From Pseudoruegeria sp. SHC-113 (GTDB taxonomy: Bacteria; Pseudomonadota; Alphaproteobacteria; Rhodobacterales; Rhodobacteraceae): 64,000 bases of DNA. Below the pieces are notes generated by a model, which did not search any database, was not told the DNA's origin, and saw only the letters and a list, made by a program, of their open reading frames with translations. The stretch lies in assembly GCF_025376885.1 (NCBI RefSeq), contig NZ_JAHUBR010000001.1, forward strand, positions 2,108,001 through 2,172,000. The letters run 5' to 3'. How positions within the stretch are numbered: the stretch's first letter is position 1; the number at the start of each line of letters is the position of its first letter. Positions 1-10,861 of the stretch are shown here, in pieces. The position numbers and the translations under genes are program-made.

Positions 1-1338
1 AAAGCTTCCCAAACCGGCAAGCCCGGTGACATTCTGGAACCCGTTGAAGAGTTGCGATCCGCGATAGCCGTCCACAAAGGTAACTGCACCCGCCGCTCTG
101 AGCGTGATGGCGCTGTCCTCAACAACCGTATCGGACTTCGTCCCCTCAAACACGTCTCGGCCCCGGGCGTCGCGTGTGGTGAAACTGCCGTCATCCTCGA
201 TCCGGGTGGTGTGCAGAAACGCACCAGCGCTATCGAACTTCGTTTGGATCGTCGTCCAGCCGTGGTTGTCGCTCACGTCTTCTTGCGTGATCGACGTAAG
301 GATGCCGTCGGTGTAGAACTTGATGGTCACCGTGCCATCATCAGCCAGGGTGCCAGAGCCGATGATCCGCTCGTTTGCATCGTAGGCGAAGTCTCGTTCG
401 TTCCAATCATAGGCATCGTTCACATCGGCGTCCAACCGGCGGGTAAGGACGCCATTCGTGTAGATTCGCTGGCTGACATGGCCTTCGTCATAGGTGATCC
501 GAAGCGAGGCCAACCGCCCCGCCGCATCATAGGTGGCACTGCGCGAGTCCCAGTTTTTCGTGTCGTTCACGTCGGTCCAACTGGCGGTTGCCCGTTGACC
601 GGCGATGTAGTCGGTCGTTTGCCTCACACCATCGTCATTGACCCGAACAACTTGGGTCAGCGCGCCACTCACGTCGTAGGTTTCGGTGATGCTGTCCCAT
701 CCGTAGAGATCGAGCGTGTCGGTCCGGGCAACTGTGCCGTTCAGTGGCCCAAGGAAGCTTGTCTCGACCTCGACAACACCCGTGTCGTATTCGGTCCGGC
801 GGCTCAGCAACAGGCCGCTTGAGGGATCATAGGTAAAATCCCGCTGGGCCCAGTCGAAAGCATCGTCCACGTCTACAATCGTGCGGGAAGTCAGGACACC
901 AGAGTTGTGGTTGGATGTCGTAATGCGCCCGTCGTCATGGTTGGTCACCATTTGGGTCAGCGCACCGAAAGCGTCATAGGACGACACCTTGGACGTCCAG
1001 GTGTAGGCGTCATTCGCATCGGTCACGTTCCGTGTGGCCCGAAACCCGCCAACAAACGTCTCTGTTTGCGATCGACCATCGTCATAGGTGATTGCAATGT
1101 GCGACTTCTGTCCTGTCGCCAGATCATAGGTTGTCGTGCGACTGCTCCAGGACATGGTATCGAACGGGTCGGTCTGCGAGACCTCGGTAACGACGCCATC
1201 TGTGTATGCCGTCGTCTTGATGCGCCCGTCATCGTAAATGAGCACTTCTTGAACAAGGAACCCATTCTCATCGAAGACACGCTGCCGTTCAGACCATCTG
1301 AACCTACCCCCAACATCGACGACGGTCTGAGAACTCAT
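1..1338 (-). CDS. Open-ended protein of eight 49-residue YD-type repeats (3' part outside window)
   Basis: An uninterrupted frame of 446 codons reads leftward from ATG at 1338 off the window edge. An AAAGGTG ribosome site lies 8 bases before the ATG. Residues 22-395 consist of repeats of 49-51 residues beginning at about 22, 71, 121, 170, 221, 270, 319 and 368. Each starts YD..G.L, carries a DDG or DEG about 15 residues later, a Y..G hairpin, then a D.ND..DW block. They resemble the YD repeats of RHS-type surface proteins but are about twice as long. No signal peptide is visible, which would fit type I secretion by a C-terminal signal, but the C-terminus is not in the window. Function unknown; family assignment is an inference. 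Confidence 0.8.
   Translation of the reverse strand, partial: MSSQTVVDVGGRFRWSERQRVFDENGFLVQEVLIYDDGRIKTTAYTDGVVTEVSQTDPFDTMSWSSRTTTYDLATGQKSHIAITYDDGRSQTETFVGGFRATRNVTDANDAYTWTSKVSSYDAFGALTQMVTNHDDGRITTSNHNSGVLTSRTIVDVDDAFDWAQRDFTYDPSSGLLLSRRTEYDTGVVEVETSFLGPLNGTVARTDTLDLYGWDSITETYDVSGALTQVVRVNDDGVRQTTDYIAGQRATASWTDVNDTKNWDSRSATYDAAGRLASLRITYDEGHVSQRIYTNGVLTRRLDADVNDAYDWNERDFAYDANERIIGSGTLADDGTVTIKFYTDGILTSITQEDVSDNHGWTTIQTKFDSAGAFLHTTRIEDDGSFTTRDARGRDVFEGTKSDTVVEDSAITLRAAGAVTFVDGYRGSQLFNGFQNVTGLAGLGSF
151..1275 (-). repeat. Coding tandem repeat, about 147 bp period
   Basis: DNA encoding the eight degenerate 49-51 residue repeats of the left-edge protein. The period is about 147-153 bp and identity is clear at the protein level (YD, DDG, D.ND..DW positions) but weak at the DNA level, so the copies are old or diversifying. 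Confidence 0.7.
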
Positions 1339-1423
1339 AAATGCAACACCTTTACCCAATGGTTAACGTGATAGCAGATAGTGGCTCTTCAAGGTACTTT
1401 TTATCCTCCAGCTCGGCCTCCAA

Positions 1424-1684
1424 GTGGCCACGGCCAGATTCACCCTCATGGTTGGCATGATCGCGCTGGCAGCGCCCGCCGCCTCCATGTCGATCCCGCC
1501 TGTCAACTACGCGCCGCCCGCGCTCGAATATGACTGCCTCACCCTCGATGAAGGCGAGCAGCACAAAGACGAGTGCCAAGACGCGCCCACGAAAGAGAAG
1601 GAGCAAGCCCGGTGGCGGATGAAAGGCCGATCTACACGCGAGCATCCCCGGCCACCCTGTATCGCTGGCGCAAGAAGGGGCTGA
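1424..1684 (+). CDS. Possible small exported or membrane protein, uncertain
   Basis: A frame from GTG 1424 (or ATG 1448) gives a hydrophobic, alanine-rich N-terminus of about 30 residues followed by a charged tail rich in D, E, K and Q. The hydrophobic stretch continues upstream of the GTG in the same frame as far as a stop at 1379, so the start is unclear, and no good ribosome site is seen. It overlaps the 5' half of the HTH gene at 1612. It could be a small island-borne protein or chance. Low confidence. Confidence 0.25.
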   Translation: MATARFTLMVGMIALAAPAASMSIPPVNYAPPALEYDCLTLDEGEQHKDECQDAPTKEKEQARWRMKGRSTREHPRPPCIAGARRG

Positions 1685-1770
1685 TCCTGATCGATCACAG
1701 GCACGGCTCTTCCTTCATCAAGACGAGGGAGGTCATGGGTTTCAACGCAGAAGATGAGGTGGCGGCTTAG
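1612..1770 (+). CDS. 52-residue helix-turn-helix protein, excisionase/MerR-like
   Basis: GTG start at 1612 with an AAGGAG site 8 bases upstream (1598-1603) gives 52 residues. The core SPATLYRWRKKGLI followed by a basic wing and FIKTREV matches the pattern of short MerR-like/excisionase HTH proteins (T.YRW...G then a basic wing and R-E-V). A strong terminator overlaps its stop codon, supporting a real transcription unit. Such genes are common at the ends of integrated elements, and tRNA-Leu lies 92 bp downstream on the other strand. Family is an inference from pattern; no search was run. Confidence 0.6.
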   Translation: MADERPIYTRASPATLYRWRKKGLILIDHRHGSSFIKTREVMGFNAEDEVAA

Positions 1771-1784
1771 GCCGCCACTTTTTT
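1759..1784 (+). terminator. Rho-independent terminator over the stop of the HTH gene
   Basis: Perfect 8-bp stem GTGGCGGC / GCCGCCAC with a TTAG loop, followed by six T. The loop contains the TAG stop codon of the HTH gene. Confidence 0.85.
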
Positions 1785-1862
1785 GCTTGGTAGGTAGGCT
1801 GGTAGGTCGGTGGGTTGGGCTGAAACAATACCCTTGTAAATCAACTATTTAACACCGGAAAT

Positions 1863-1948
1863 TGGTACCCGAGGTCGGACTCGAACCGACAAGCCCTTGC
1901 GGGCGGGGGATTTTGAATCCCCTGTGTCTACCATTCCACCACTCGGGC
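1863..1948 (-). tRNA. tRNA-Leu (anticodon CAA)
   Basis: Class II tRNA of 86 bases with encoded CCA. The acceptor stem GCCCGAG pairs with CTCGGGT. The anticodon stem GGGGA/TCCCC encloses loop TTCAAAA, giving CAA (reads UUG). A long variable arm (CGCCCGCAAGGGCTTG) and T arm with GTTCGAGTC are present. Its 3' end faces the accessory-looking left edge, a common integration target for islands. Confidence 0.95.
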
Positions 1949-2093
1949 ACGCCTGCTGATTATCTTTCGCCCCCTGCCCCGTCCAGTGCAAAATCACCTG
2001 TCCGTGTTTGCCCGCCCCTATCCGTTTGCCCAATCTTGACCTTGGCGTCCTTTGATGGTGGATGAACCCCATCAGAACCGAACGGGCCGCCCG

Positions 2094-2672
2094 ATGATCA
2101 GACGCCTTTACGATTGGACGATTTCTCTCGCCGAGAGCCGCAACGCGCTTTGGGCGCTGGCCATCGTCGCCTTTCTGGAAAGCTCGGTGTTTCCGATCCC
2201 GCCCGACGTGTTGATGATCCCGATGATCCTTGCGCGCCCCAGCAAAGCCTGGCTGATTGCTGGGATCGCCATGGTCTCTTCCGTGCTGGGCGGGCTGTTC
2301 GGCTATTTTATCGGCGCCTACCTGTTTGACAGCGTCGGCCAGCCCGTGCTCGCTTTCTACGGCAAGGATGTGCTGTTTGACGGCTTCGCGCAGCGCTACA
2401 ACGAGTACGGCCCCTGGGCGGTGCTGGTGGCCGGGGTCACGCCGTTTCCGTTCAAAGTCATCACCATCCTCTCCGGCGCGACCGGGCTTTCGCTGCCTGT
2501 CTTCATCATTGCGAGCGTGATCGCGCGGGGCCTGCGCTTCTTCATCGTGGCTGCGCTCCTGTGGAAATTCGGCCCGCCGATCCGCGATTTCATCGAGCGC
2601 CGCCTCGGGCTCGTCTTCACGCTCTTCGTCATCGCATTGATCGGCGGCTTCTATCTGGTGAAATACATATGA
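2094..2672 (+). CDS. DedA-like (YqaA-type) membrane protein
   Basis: 192-residue integral membrane protein. The early segment FLESSVFPIPPDVLMIPM and the later G..PFPFK motif are hallmarks of the DedA/SNARE-associated family, which acts in lipid flipping and membrane homeostasis in other bacteria. Four or five hydrophobic segments are visible. The start at ATG 2094 is preferred because homologues begin near this MIRRLYDW; an in-frame ATG at 2052 would add 14 polar residues. It overlaps dsbB by ATGA, so the two are translationally coupled. Confidence 0.8.
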   Translation: MIRRLYDWTISLAESRNALWALAIVAFLESSVFPIPPDVLMIPMILARPSKAWLIAGIAMVSSVLGGLFGYFIGAYLFDSVGQPVLAFYGKDVLFDGFAQRYNEYGPWAVLVAGVTPFPFKVITILSGATGLSLPVFIIASVIARGLRFFIVAALLWKFGPPIRDFIERRLGLVFTLFVIALIGGFYLVKYI

Positions 2673-3139
2673 CCCGCAAAACCCTTGGCCTGATCGCCGC
2701 CGCCGGTTCCGCTGCGCTCCTTATCGGAGCTTTTGGCTTCCAGTTCCTCGGTTATGCGCCTTGCAAGATGTGCCTTTGGCAGCGCTGGCCCCATGCCGCC
2801 GCGATCCTGTTTGGCGCAGCGCTTCTGGCCTTTGGCGGCCGGGTCTGGACGCTGCTGGGTGCGCTGGCCGCCTTCGCCACCGGGGCGATCGGTGTCTATC
2901 ACACCGGCGTGGAGCGCGGCTTCTGGGAAGGCCCTTCTTCCTGCACGGGTGGCGGCACCGGGCTCTCCGGGCTTTCGGGCGCGGATCTGCTTTCAACAGC
3001 GGGCAGCGCCAATATCGTGATGTGTGACGAGGTCGCCTGGGCGATGTTCGGCCTCAGCATGGCGAGCTGGAACGCGCTGGCCTCCTTCGCGCTCTGCGCG
3101 CTCTGGATCGCCGCCTTCCGCGCGCCTGAAAGCCGCTAG
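2669..3139 (+). CDS. dsbB: Disulfide bond formation protein DsbB family
   Basis: 156 residues with four hydrophobic segments. The first periplasmic redox pair C32-K-M-C35 is followed by the conserved LWQRWPH. A second pair, C92 and C119, sits in the second periplasmic loop. DsbB reoxidises DsbA and passes electrons to quinone in the inner membrane. ATG at 2669 overlaps the stop of the DedA-like gene. Its stop overlaps, tail to tail, the stop of the Lrp-type gene. Confidence 0.88.
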   Translation: MTRKTLGLIAAAGSAALLIGAFGFQFLGYAPCKMCLWQRWPHAAAILFGAALLAFGGRVWTLLGALAAFATGAIGVYHTGVERGFWEGPSSCTGGGTGLSGLSGADLLSTAGSANIVMCDEVAWAMFGLSMASWNALASFALCALWIAAFRAPESR

Positions 3140-3579
3140 CGGATCTTCGCGGATTTGCGGGTGGCGAGCAGAAGGTTCGTCTCGCTCGTCACCACGCCGT
3201 CAAAACGGCGGATCGCCGAGAGCACCGCATCCAGCGCCTCAAGCGTGCCGGTGCCCAGCTCCAGGATCAGATCCCATTTGCCGTTCGTCGTGTGGATCGC
3301 CTGTACCGCGGGCATCCCGTTGAGCTGGCGCACGATGCGGTCCGCCCCGCGCCCCTCGATCCCCAGCATCATCAGCCCGCGCACCGGGTGATCGGCCACG
3401 TCATCCTTCAGGACCACGGTGAAGCCGAGGATCTCCCCGCTGGCGCTTAGCCGCTCCATCCGCGCCCGCACCGTGGTGCGCGACAGGCCAAGCTTCTGCG
3501 CCAGTTCCGAAAGCGAGGCGCGCGCGTCGCGGCGCAGGGCCGAGATCAACTGCAGATCCTGATTGTCCAAAATGATCAC
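3136..3579 (-). CDS. Lrp/AsnC-family transcriptional regulator
   Basis: 147 residues: N-terminal helix-turn-helix (LDNQDLQLISALRRDAR, then LSELAQKLGLSRTTVRARM) and a C-terminal RAM ligand-binding domain (about 65-140). It is divergent from the arginase operon with 106 bp between, the standard layout for an Lrp-type activator of amino acid catabolism, so arginine, ornithine or citrulline is the likely effector (inference). Confidence 0.88.
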   Translation of the reverse strand: MIILDNQDLQLISALRRDARASLSELAQKLGLSRTTVRARMERLSASGEILGFTVVLKDDVADHPVRGLMMLGIEGRGADRIVRQLNGMPAVQAIHTTNGKWDLILELGTGTLEALDAVLSAIRRFDGVVTSETNLLLATRKSAKIR

Positions 3580-3685
3580 CCCATCTGGCGGTTTGGCTGG
3601 ATTGGTTCCGATCTAGCCACTTTGCCCGCTGGAATCCACCCCGTTTCGGGCGCAGTTCTGGGGAAACAAGCGGAATCACACTCAT

Positions 3686-4612
3686 ATGACCACGACAAAC
3701 TGCATCCTCATCGGCGCACCGGTGGACAGCGGCAAGCGCCGCAAGGGCTGCCTCATGGGCCCCGACGCCTACCGCACCGCCGGCTTGGCCGAAGCACTTT
3801 CCGATCTGGAACACGGCGTGCGCGATCTGGGCAACCTTGCCCCGTCGCCCGCCAGCCCGGCGCCTGCCGCCAACCCGGCCGTGCACGAGTTGGCCACAAC
3901 CGTGGGCTGGACGCAAAGCCTGATGGACACAGCACAAACGGCGATGGGCGAAGGTTTCCCGATCTTTCTGGGCGGCGATCACAGCCTGTCGCTCGGCAGC
4001 GTCGCCGGCGTGGCCGCCCATGCCAAGGCGCAAGGACGCCCGCTCTTCGTGCTCTGGCTCGATGCCCACACCGATTATCACACGCCCGACACTACGGATT
4101 CCGGCAATTTGCACGGCACGCCACTGGGCTATGTGACGGGCCGCGAAGGCTTTGCCGCCTTCCCGCCCCTGCCCGCCACCGTGCCGGGCGAGAACATCTG
4201 CCTCATGGGCATCCGCTCGGTGGATCGTGCCGAAAACGCCGCTCTTCAGGGCTCCGGCATGACGGTGCACGATATGCGCGACATCGACGAGAACGGCATC
4301 GCCCGCCCGCTCGCCGCTTTCCTTGACCGCGTGCGCGCCGCGAACGGGATGCTGCATGTTTCGCTGGATGTGGATTTCCTGGACCCTGCCGTCGCACCCG
4401 CCGTCGGCACCACCGTGCCGGGCGGCGCCACCGTGCGCGAGGCGCATCTGGTGATGGAACACCTGCACGACAGCGGCCTTGTCTGCTCGCTCGATCTGGT
4501 GGAACTCAACCCCTTCCTCGATGAACGCGGGCGCACCGCGAAACTCATGGTCGATCTCGCCGCCTCCCTGATGGGGCGCACCGTGTTTGACCGCCCGACC
4601 CGGAGCTTCTGA
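3686..4612 (+). CDS. rocF: Arginase
   Basis: 308 residues of the ureohydrolase family; hydrolyses arginine to ornithine and urea using two Mn ions. Metal ligands are visible: GGDHS (H99), DAHTD (D126, H128, D130) and SLDVDFLDP (D228, D230). The late LVELNPFLDE is the arginase-type glutamate motif. First gene of a three-gene operon; its TGA overlaps the ATG of ctlX by one base. A divergent Lrp-type regulator lies upstream. Confidence 0.9.
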   Translation: MTTTNCILIGAPVDSGKRRKGCLMGPDAYRTAGLAEALSDLEHGVRDLGNLAPSPASPAPAANPAVHELATTVGWTQSLMDTAQTAMGEGFPIFLGGDHSLSLGSVAGVAAHAKAQGRPLFVLWLDAHTDYHTPDTTDSGNLHGTPLGYVTGREGFAAFPPLPATVPGENICLMGIRSVDRAENAALQGSGMTVHDMRDIDENGIARPLAAFLDRVRAANGMLHVSLDVDFLDPAVAPAVGTTVPGGATVREAHLVMEHLHDSGLVCSLDLVELNPFLDERGRTAKLMVDLAASLMGRTVFDRPTRSF

Positions 4613-5553
4613 TGTCTGTCCAAGCCCCCAGATCCGTCGTGATGATCCGCCCCTCCGCCTTCCGTTCCAACCCGGAAACGGCGGGCGACAACGCCTTCCA
4701 GACGCTCGCAAGCGAAGCCCCCGCCGACGTGGCCGCCCGCGCCGCGCGTGAGTTCGACACCGCCGTGGCGCAGCTACAGGCGGCTGGGATCACCGTGCAT
4801 GTCTTTGCCGACAACAGCGATCAGACGCCGGACTCCGTCTTTCCCAACAACTGGTTCTCAACCCACGCGGGCGGGCATATCGCGATCTACCCGATGTTTG
4901 CCCCCAACCGCCGCCGCGAACGCCGCTGGGACGTGATCGAGATGCTCAAAGCCCGCTACCGGGTGCAGGACGTGGTTGATTTCTCGGGCCTTGAGCAGGA
5001 CGGGCTGGCGCTGGAAGGCACCGGGGCGATGGTGCTCGATCACATCGGCCGCGTGGCCTATACGGCGCAATCCAACCGCGCCGACCCTGTGATCCTTGAG
5101 CGCTTCTGCACCCAGTTCAACTTCGAGCCCATGGCCTTCCGCGCCGCCGACAGTGCGGGCCGTGCCGTGTACCACACCAATGTGATGATGACGGTCGGCA
5201 CCCATGTGGCGCTTGTGGCGCTGGAGATGATTTTGGACCCTGCCCGCCGCAGGGCCGTGGCGGAGCGGCTGGAGGAAACCGGCCGTCGGGTGATTGCGCT
5301 CTCAGATGCCCAGATCACCGCCTTTGCCGGCAATGCGCTGGAGCTTGAAGGGCGCGACGGCGCGGTGATGGCGATGAGCGCCACGGCGCTGGCCGCGCTT
5401 GATCCGCAGCAACGCGCTGCCATCGAGGCCCATACCGCGATCCTGCCGCTTGCCATCCCCACCATCGAAACCGCCGGCGGCTCCGTGCGCTGCATGCTCG
5501 CCGGCATCCATCTTTCCCCCCGTTCTATCCCTTCAGAGAAGACAGCCGCATGA
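4612..5553 (+). CDS. ctlX: Citrulline utilization hydrolase CtlX (amidinotransferase fold)
   Basis: 313 residues of the guanidine-modifying/amidinotransferase superfamily. The substrate-loop motif DSVFPNNWFSTH (residues 75-85), the GTGAMVLDH segment and the C-terminal GGSVRCMLA with nucleophile C294 match CtlX, which releases ornithine from citrulline by ureidase chemistry in Francisella. Sitting between arginase and ornithine cyclodeaminase, it supplies the same ornithine pool. Dimethylarginine hydrolase-like activity is an alternative. ATGA overlap with ocd. Confidence 0.8.
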   Translation: MSVQAPRSVVMIRPSAFRSNPETAGDNAFQTLASEAPADVAARAAREFDTAVAQLQAAGITVHVFADNSDQTPDSVFPNNWFSTHAGGHIAIYPMFAPNRRRERRWDVIEMLKARYRVQDVVDFSGLEQDGLALEGTGAMVLDHIGRVAYTAQSNRADPVILERFCTQFNFEPMAFRAADSAGRAVYHTNVMMTVGTHVALVALEMILDPARRRAVAERLEETGRRVIALSDAQITAFAGNALELEGRDGAVMAMSATALAALDPQQRAAIEAHTAILPLAIPTIETAGGSVRCMLAGIHLSPRSIPSEKTAA

Positions 5554-6623
5554 CCCAGCCTTCCAAACTCGCCCCCTCCGCGCTGGCCTATGTGCCGTTT
5601 GTCAGCGTCGACAACATGATGAAGCTCGTCCACCACATCGGCATCGAGCGTTTCCTGCGTGAGCTGGCCGACTACGTGGAGGCCGATTTCCGCCGCTGGG
5701 AGTTGTTCGACAAGACGCCCCGCGTCGCCTCCCATTCCGCCGAAGGGGTGATCGAGTTGATGCCCACCTCGGATGGCGAGGTTTACGGCTTCAAATATGT
5801 CAACGGCCACCCGAAGAACACCAAAGAGGGCCTGCAGACCGTCACCGCCTTTGGCCTGCTGGCCGATGTGGCCACGGGCTACCCGGTGCTGCTGTCGGAA
5901 ATGACGATCCTCACCGCCCTGCGCACCGCCGCCACCTCGGCCATGGCTGCGCGCCACCTTGCGCCGAAGGGCGCGGACACGATGGCGATGATCGGCAACG
6001 GCGCGCAGTCGGAGTTCCAGACGCTGGCGATGAAGGCCATTATCGGGCTCAAGCACGTGCGGCTCTATGACACCGACCTGGCGGCCACCGCGAAATGCGC
6101 GGCCAACCTTCAGGGGCTCGGGATCACCGTCACCGCCTGCAAGACGCCGGAAGAGGCCATGGAGGGCGCGCAGATCATCACCACCTGCACCGCCGACAAG
6201 CAATATGCGACGATCCTGACCGACAACATGATCGGCGCGGGCGTGCATATCAACGCCATCGGCGGCGACTGCCCCGGCAAGACGGAGCTGCACAGGGACA
6301 TCCTCACTCGCTCCGATGTGTTTGTGGAATACCCGCCGCAAACCCGCATCGAAGGCGAGATCCAGCAGATGCCTGCGGATTTCGCGGTGACGGAGCTGTG
6401 GGAGGTGATCACCGGCGCGAAACCGGGCCGCCGTTCCGAGAGCCAGATCACGCTTTTTGACAGCGTGGGCTTCGCGATCGAGGATTTCTCCGCCCTGCGC
6501 TACGTGCGCGACCGGCTGGAAGGCACGGCCCTGTTTGACCAGCTCGACATGCTCGCCGACCCGGATGATCCGCGGGATCTTTTTGGGATGCTGCAACGCG
6601 CGCGGCCCGAGGCAGCGGCCTGA
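5550..6623 (+). CDS. ocd: Ornithine cyclodeaminase
   Basis: 357 residues of the ornithine cyclodeaminase/mu-crystallin family, converting ornithine to proline and ammonia with bound NAD. Visible are the substrate arginine region LTALRTAATSAMAARHL and the nucleotide-binding segment MAMIGNGAQSEFQTLA, and a late DSVGFAIEDFSALRYV. Last gene of the rocF-ctlX-ocd operon, joined by an ATGA overlap. Confidence 0.92.
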   Translation: MTQPSKLAPSALAYVPFVSVDNMMKLVHHIGIERFLRELADYVEADFRRWELFDKTPRVASHSAEGVIELMPTSDGEVYGFKYVNGHPKNTKEGLQTVTAFGLLADVATGYPVLLSEMTILTALRTAATSAMAARHLAPKGADTMAMIGNGAQSEFQTLAMKAIIGLKHVRLYDTDLAATAKCAANLQGLGITVTACKTPEEAMEGAQIITTCTADKQYATILTDNMIGAGVHINAIGGDCPGKTELHRDILTRSDVFVEYPPQTRIEGEIQQMPADFAVTELWEVITGAKPGRRSESQITLFDSVGFAIEDFSALRYVRDRLEGTALFDQLDMLADPDDPRDLFGMLQRARPEAAA

Positions 6624-6652
6624 GGCGGCAGCGAAAAACGCGGAAGGATGTC

Positions 6653-6726
6653 TCTGGCGCTTCGCGCCAGACCGAAGCGGGGGCTCTGCCCCCGTAACCC
6701 CGAGGTATTTCGGGCGAGAGGAAGGG
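6653..6726. repeat. Double-hairpin intergenic element
   Basis: Between convergent ocd and usg. Two stems follow each other: TCTGGCGC-TTC-GCGCCAGA (6653-6671) and CGGGGGC-TCT-GCCCCCG (6678-6694). A tail CCCCGAGGTATTTCGGG follows. A similar GGGGATATTTCTGG tail lies on the minus strand near 32770. The arrangement looks like a dispersed palindromic element of this genome and may also end transcription from both sides. Confidence 0.5.
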
Positions 6727-6996
6727 TTAGTGAATCGTGAATTCCCCGACGACATTGCGCCATTGGCCGGGGGAGATGAGTTTGCGGTGGGTGAAGCGCA
6801 CCGAATGGAGCGGGCCGTCGATCTCTTCTTGCCAGAATTCGATGAAGCGGAAGAGTTCAGGGTAGTCCGGCGCGAGATCGTATTTCTGCCAGATGAAGCT
6901 GTTCAGCACATGCGGATGATCGGGCATGTGATAGAACATTTCCGCCGTTGTCAGCCCGTAGCCTTCGAGCATCAGGCGGGTTTCGGATTTGTCCAT
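6727..6996 (-). CDS. usg: Usg family protein
   Basis: 89-residue soluble protein with the pattern GYGLTTAEMFYHMPDHP.LLN.FIWQ.YD..P.FP.L..FL.FW, the Usg family signature of alphaproteobacteria (function unknown; named from a gene beside trp genes). ATG 6996 is chosen for its AAAGGTG site; an upstream in-frame start would add 12 residues. Confidence 0.8.
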   Translation of the reverse strand: MDKSETRLMLEGYGLTTAEMFYHMPDHPHVLNSFIWQKYDLAPDYPELFRFIEFWQEEIDGPLHSVRFTHRKLISPGQWRNVVGEFTIH

Positions 6997-7088
6997 GACG
7001 CACCTTTTTCGTGTCTGCTCTGAAGAAATCATGCCAGAGACGCGCTAATTTTCAATGAAAACATATTGTTATCAGGCGGGAGGGCTGA

Positions 7089-7106
7089 GTGCCACGGGTT
7101 TGGCAC
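7089..7106. promoter_or_regulatory. Inverted repeat in the gyrA leader
   Basis: GTGCCA-CGGGTT-TGGCAC, a 6-bp perfect inverted repeat about 85 bp before gyrA. It could be an operator or a leader hairpin; nothing links it to a specific regulator. Confidence 0.3.
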
Positions 7107-7189
7107 ATCCGCCATTGCACCCCATATCCCGCCCCGTATATACTGCGCACAACTAAATCTGGTAGAACAAGAACAGAGCGGTGCCTTAA

Positions 7190-9940
<2,751 letters not shown>

Positions 9941-9961
9941 GGCTTTTTACATCTGTTAACA

Positions 9962-9996
9962 GCGCCCTCGCCGCTCTCGCGGCGGGGGCGTTTTTT
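9962..9996 (+). terminator. Terminator of gyrA
   Basis: GC-rich stem GCGCCCTCGCCGC / GCGGCGGGGGCG around a TCTC loop, followed by six T, 22 bases after the gyrA stop. Confidence 0.9.
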
Positions 9997-10164
9997 CGTT
10001 GCCCATCCGCCCCTTCACAGGCCGTTTGCCGGCAAGACGCCTAGAATTTAACTAGAATCGGCACTTCAATCTCCGAATTTTGCCCTTCTTTGCGCCACAT
10101 TCGCTTCTCATAACAAGATCAGGTCAAAGGCTCCTGTGAGCCCTGTTCTTGAGTGGGAAACGTG

Positions 10165-10785
10165 ATGACGGCCCCTGTGGAAAAACGATTTCAGATGGAC
10201 GAAGCAGGCCACCAGGCGGTGCGCCTGATCATCGCGTCCTACTTCATTGCCATCGCCGTGGGGGTGCTGCCGTCGGAAAACGGTCAGGCCCTTTTTGCAA
10301 CGGTGCTGCCCGAGAAATACGCGGCCGCCGCGGTCTCCGGCTTTGTCTTCTCAACGGCGCTGCTAGTGTTTCTGGGCCGCCAGATGCGCCTCGCCGCCCT
10401 GTTGCTGGCCAACTACGTGTTCTGGTCCAGCCTTGTCGCCAATTTCGTGCTCGAAGGGCCGATCAACATCGTGGAATTCTGGCGCGATCTCGTGATGGTG
10501 GGCGCGCTGATGCTCACCTATACGGGGCCGGCCATGTCCCGTCGGCGGGCCTTGCGCTTTGGCCGCCGCGTGACCCCGCGCCGGATCGTGCCCAGCCGCT
10601 ATGAACAGCGCCGCATCTCTGCCGACGCGCTGCGTGCCCAGATCCGCGCCGAGGCGGCGAATGATCTGCCGCCGCCCATCGCCATCGTCGGCACGCATCA
10701 GCCCGGCCGCAATGACACCGCCACCAACGGCGCGAAGAAGAAAGAAGATCGCAACCTCTTCTCCGACATCTTCGAGGGCCGCTAA
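10165..10785 (+). CDS. Conserved membrane protein, DoxX-like, function unknown
   Basis: 206 residues. Four hydrophobic segments fill the first 125 residues, with an arrangement reminiscent of small DoxX-like membrane proteins (an impression, not proven). A basic, arginine-rich cytoplasmic tail follows and ends [19 protein letters not shown] 10165 is preferred; GTG at 10153 and 10162 are in-frame alternatives. It stands alone between two terminators. Confidence 0.7.
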   Translation: MTAPVEKRFQMDEAGHQAVRLIIASYFIAIAVGVLPSENGQALFATVLPEKYAAAAVSGFVFSTALLVFLGRQMRLAALLLANYVFWSSLVANFVLEGPINIVEFWRDLVMVGALMLTYTGPAMSRRRALRFGRRVTPRRIVPSRYEQRRISADALRAQIRAEAANDLPPPIAIVGTHQPGRNDTATNGAKKKEDRNLFSDIFEGR

Positions 10786-10808
10786 CCAAGGCGCGCAGGA
10801 ATGCAGAG

Positions 10809-10834
10809 GGCCCCCACGTGGGGCCTTTTCTTTG
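10809..10834 (+). terminator. Terminator before trmFO
   Basis: GGCCCCCACGTGGGGCC hairpin followed by TTTTCTTT, separating the DoxX-like gene from trmFO. Confidence 0.75.
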
Positions 10835-10861
10835 CCCGGCACATCCCCTACATCCCCGCCC

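Noticed and set aside
5058-6755. Long minus-strand open frame opposite ctlX and ocd
   Set aside because: No recognisable domain, and both opposite genes have catalytic motifs and operon-type overlaps.
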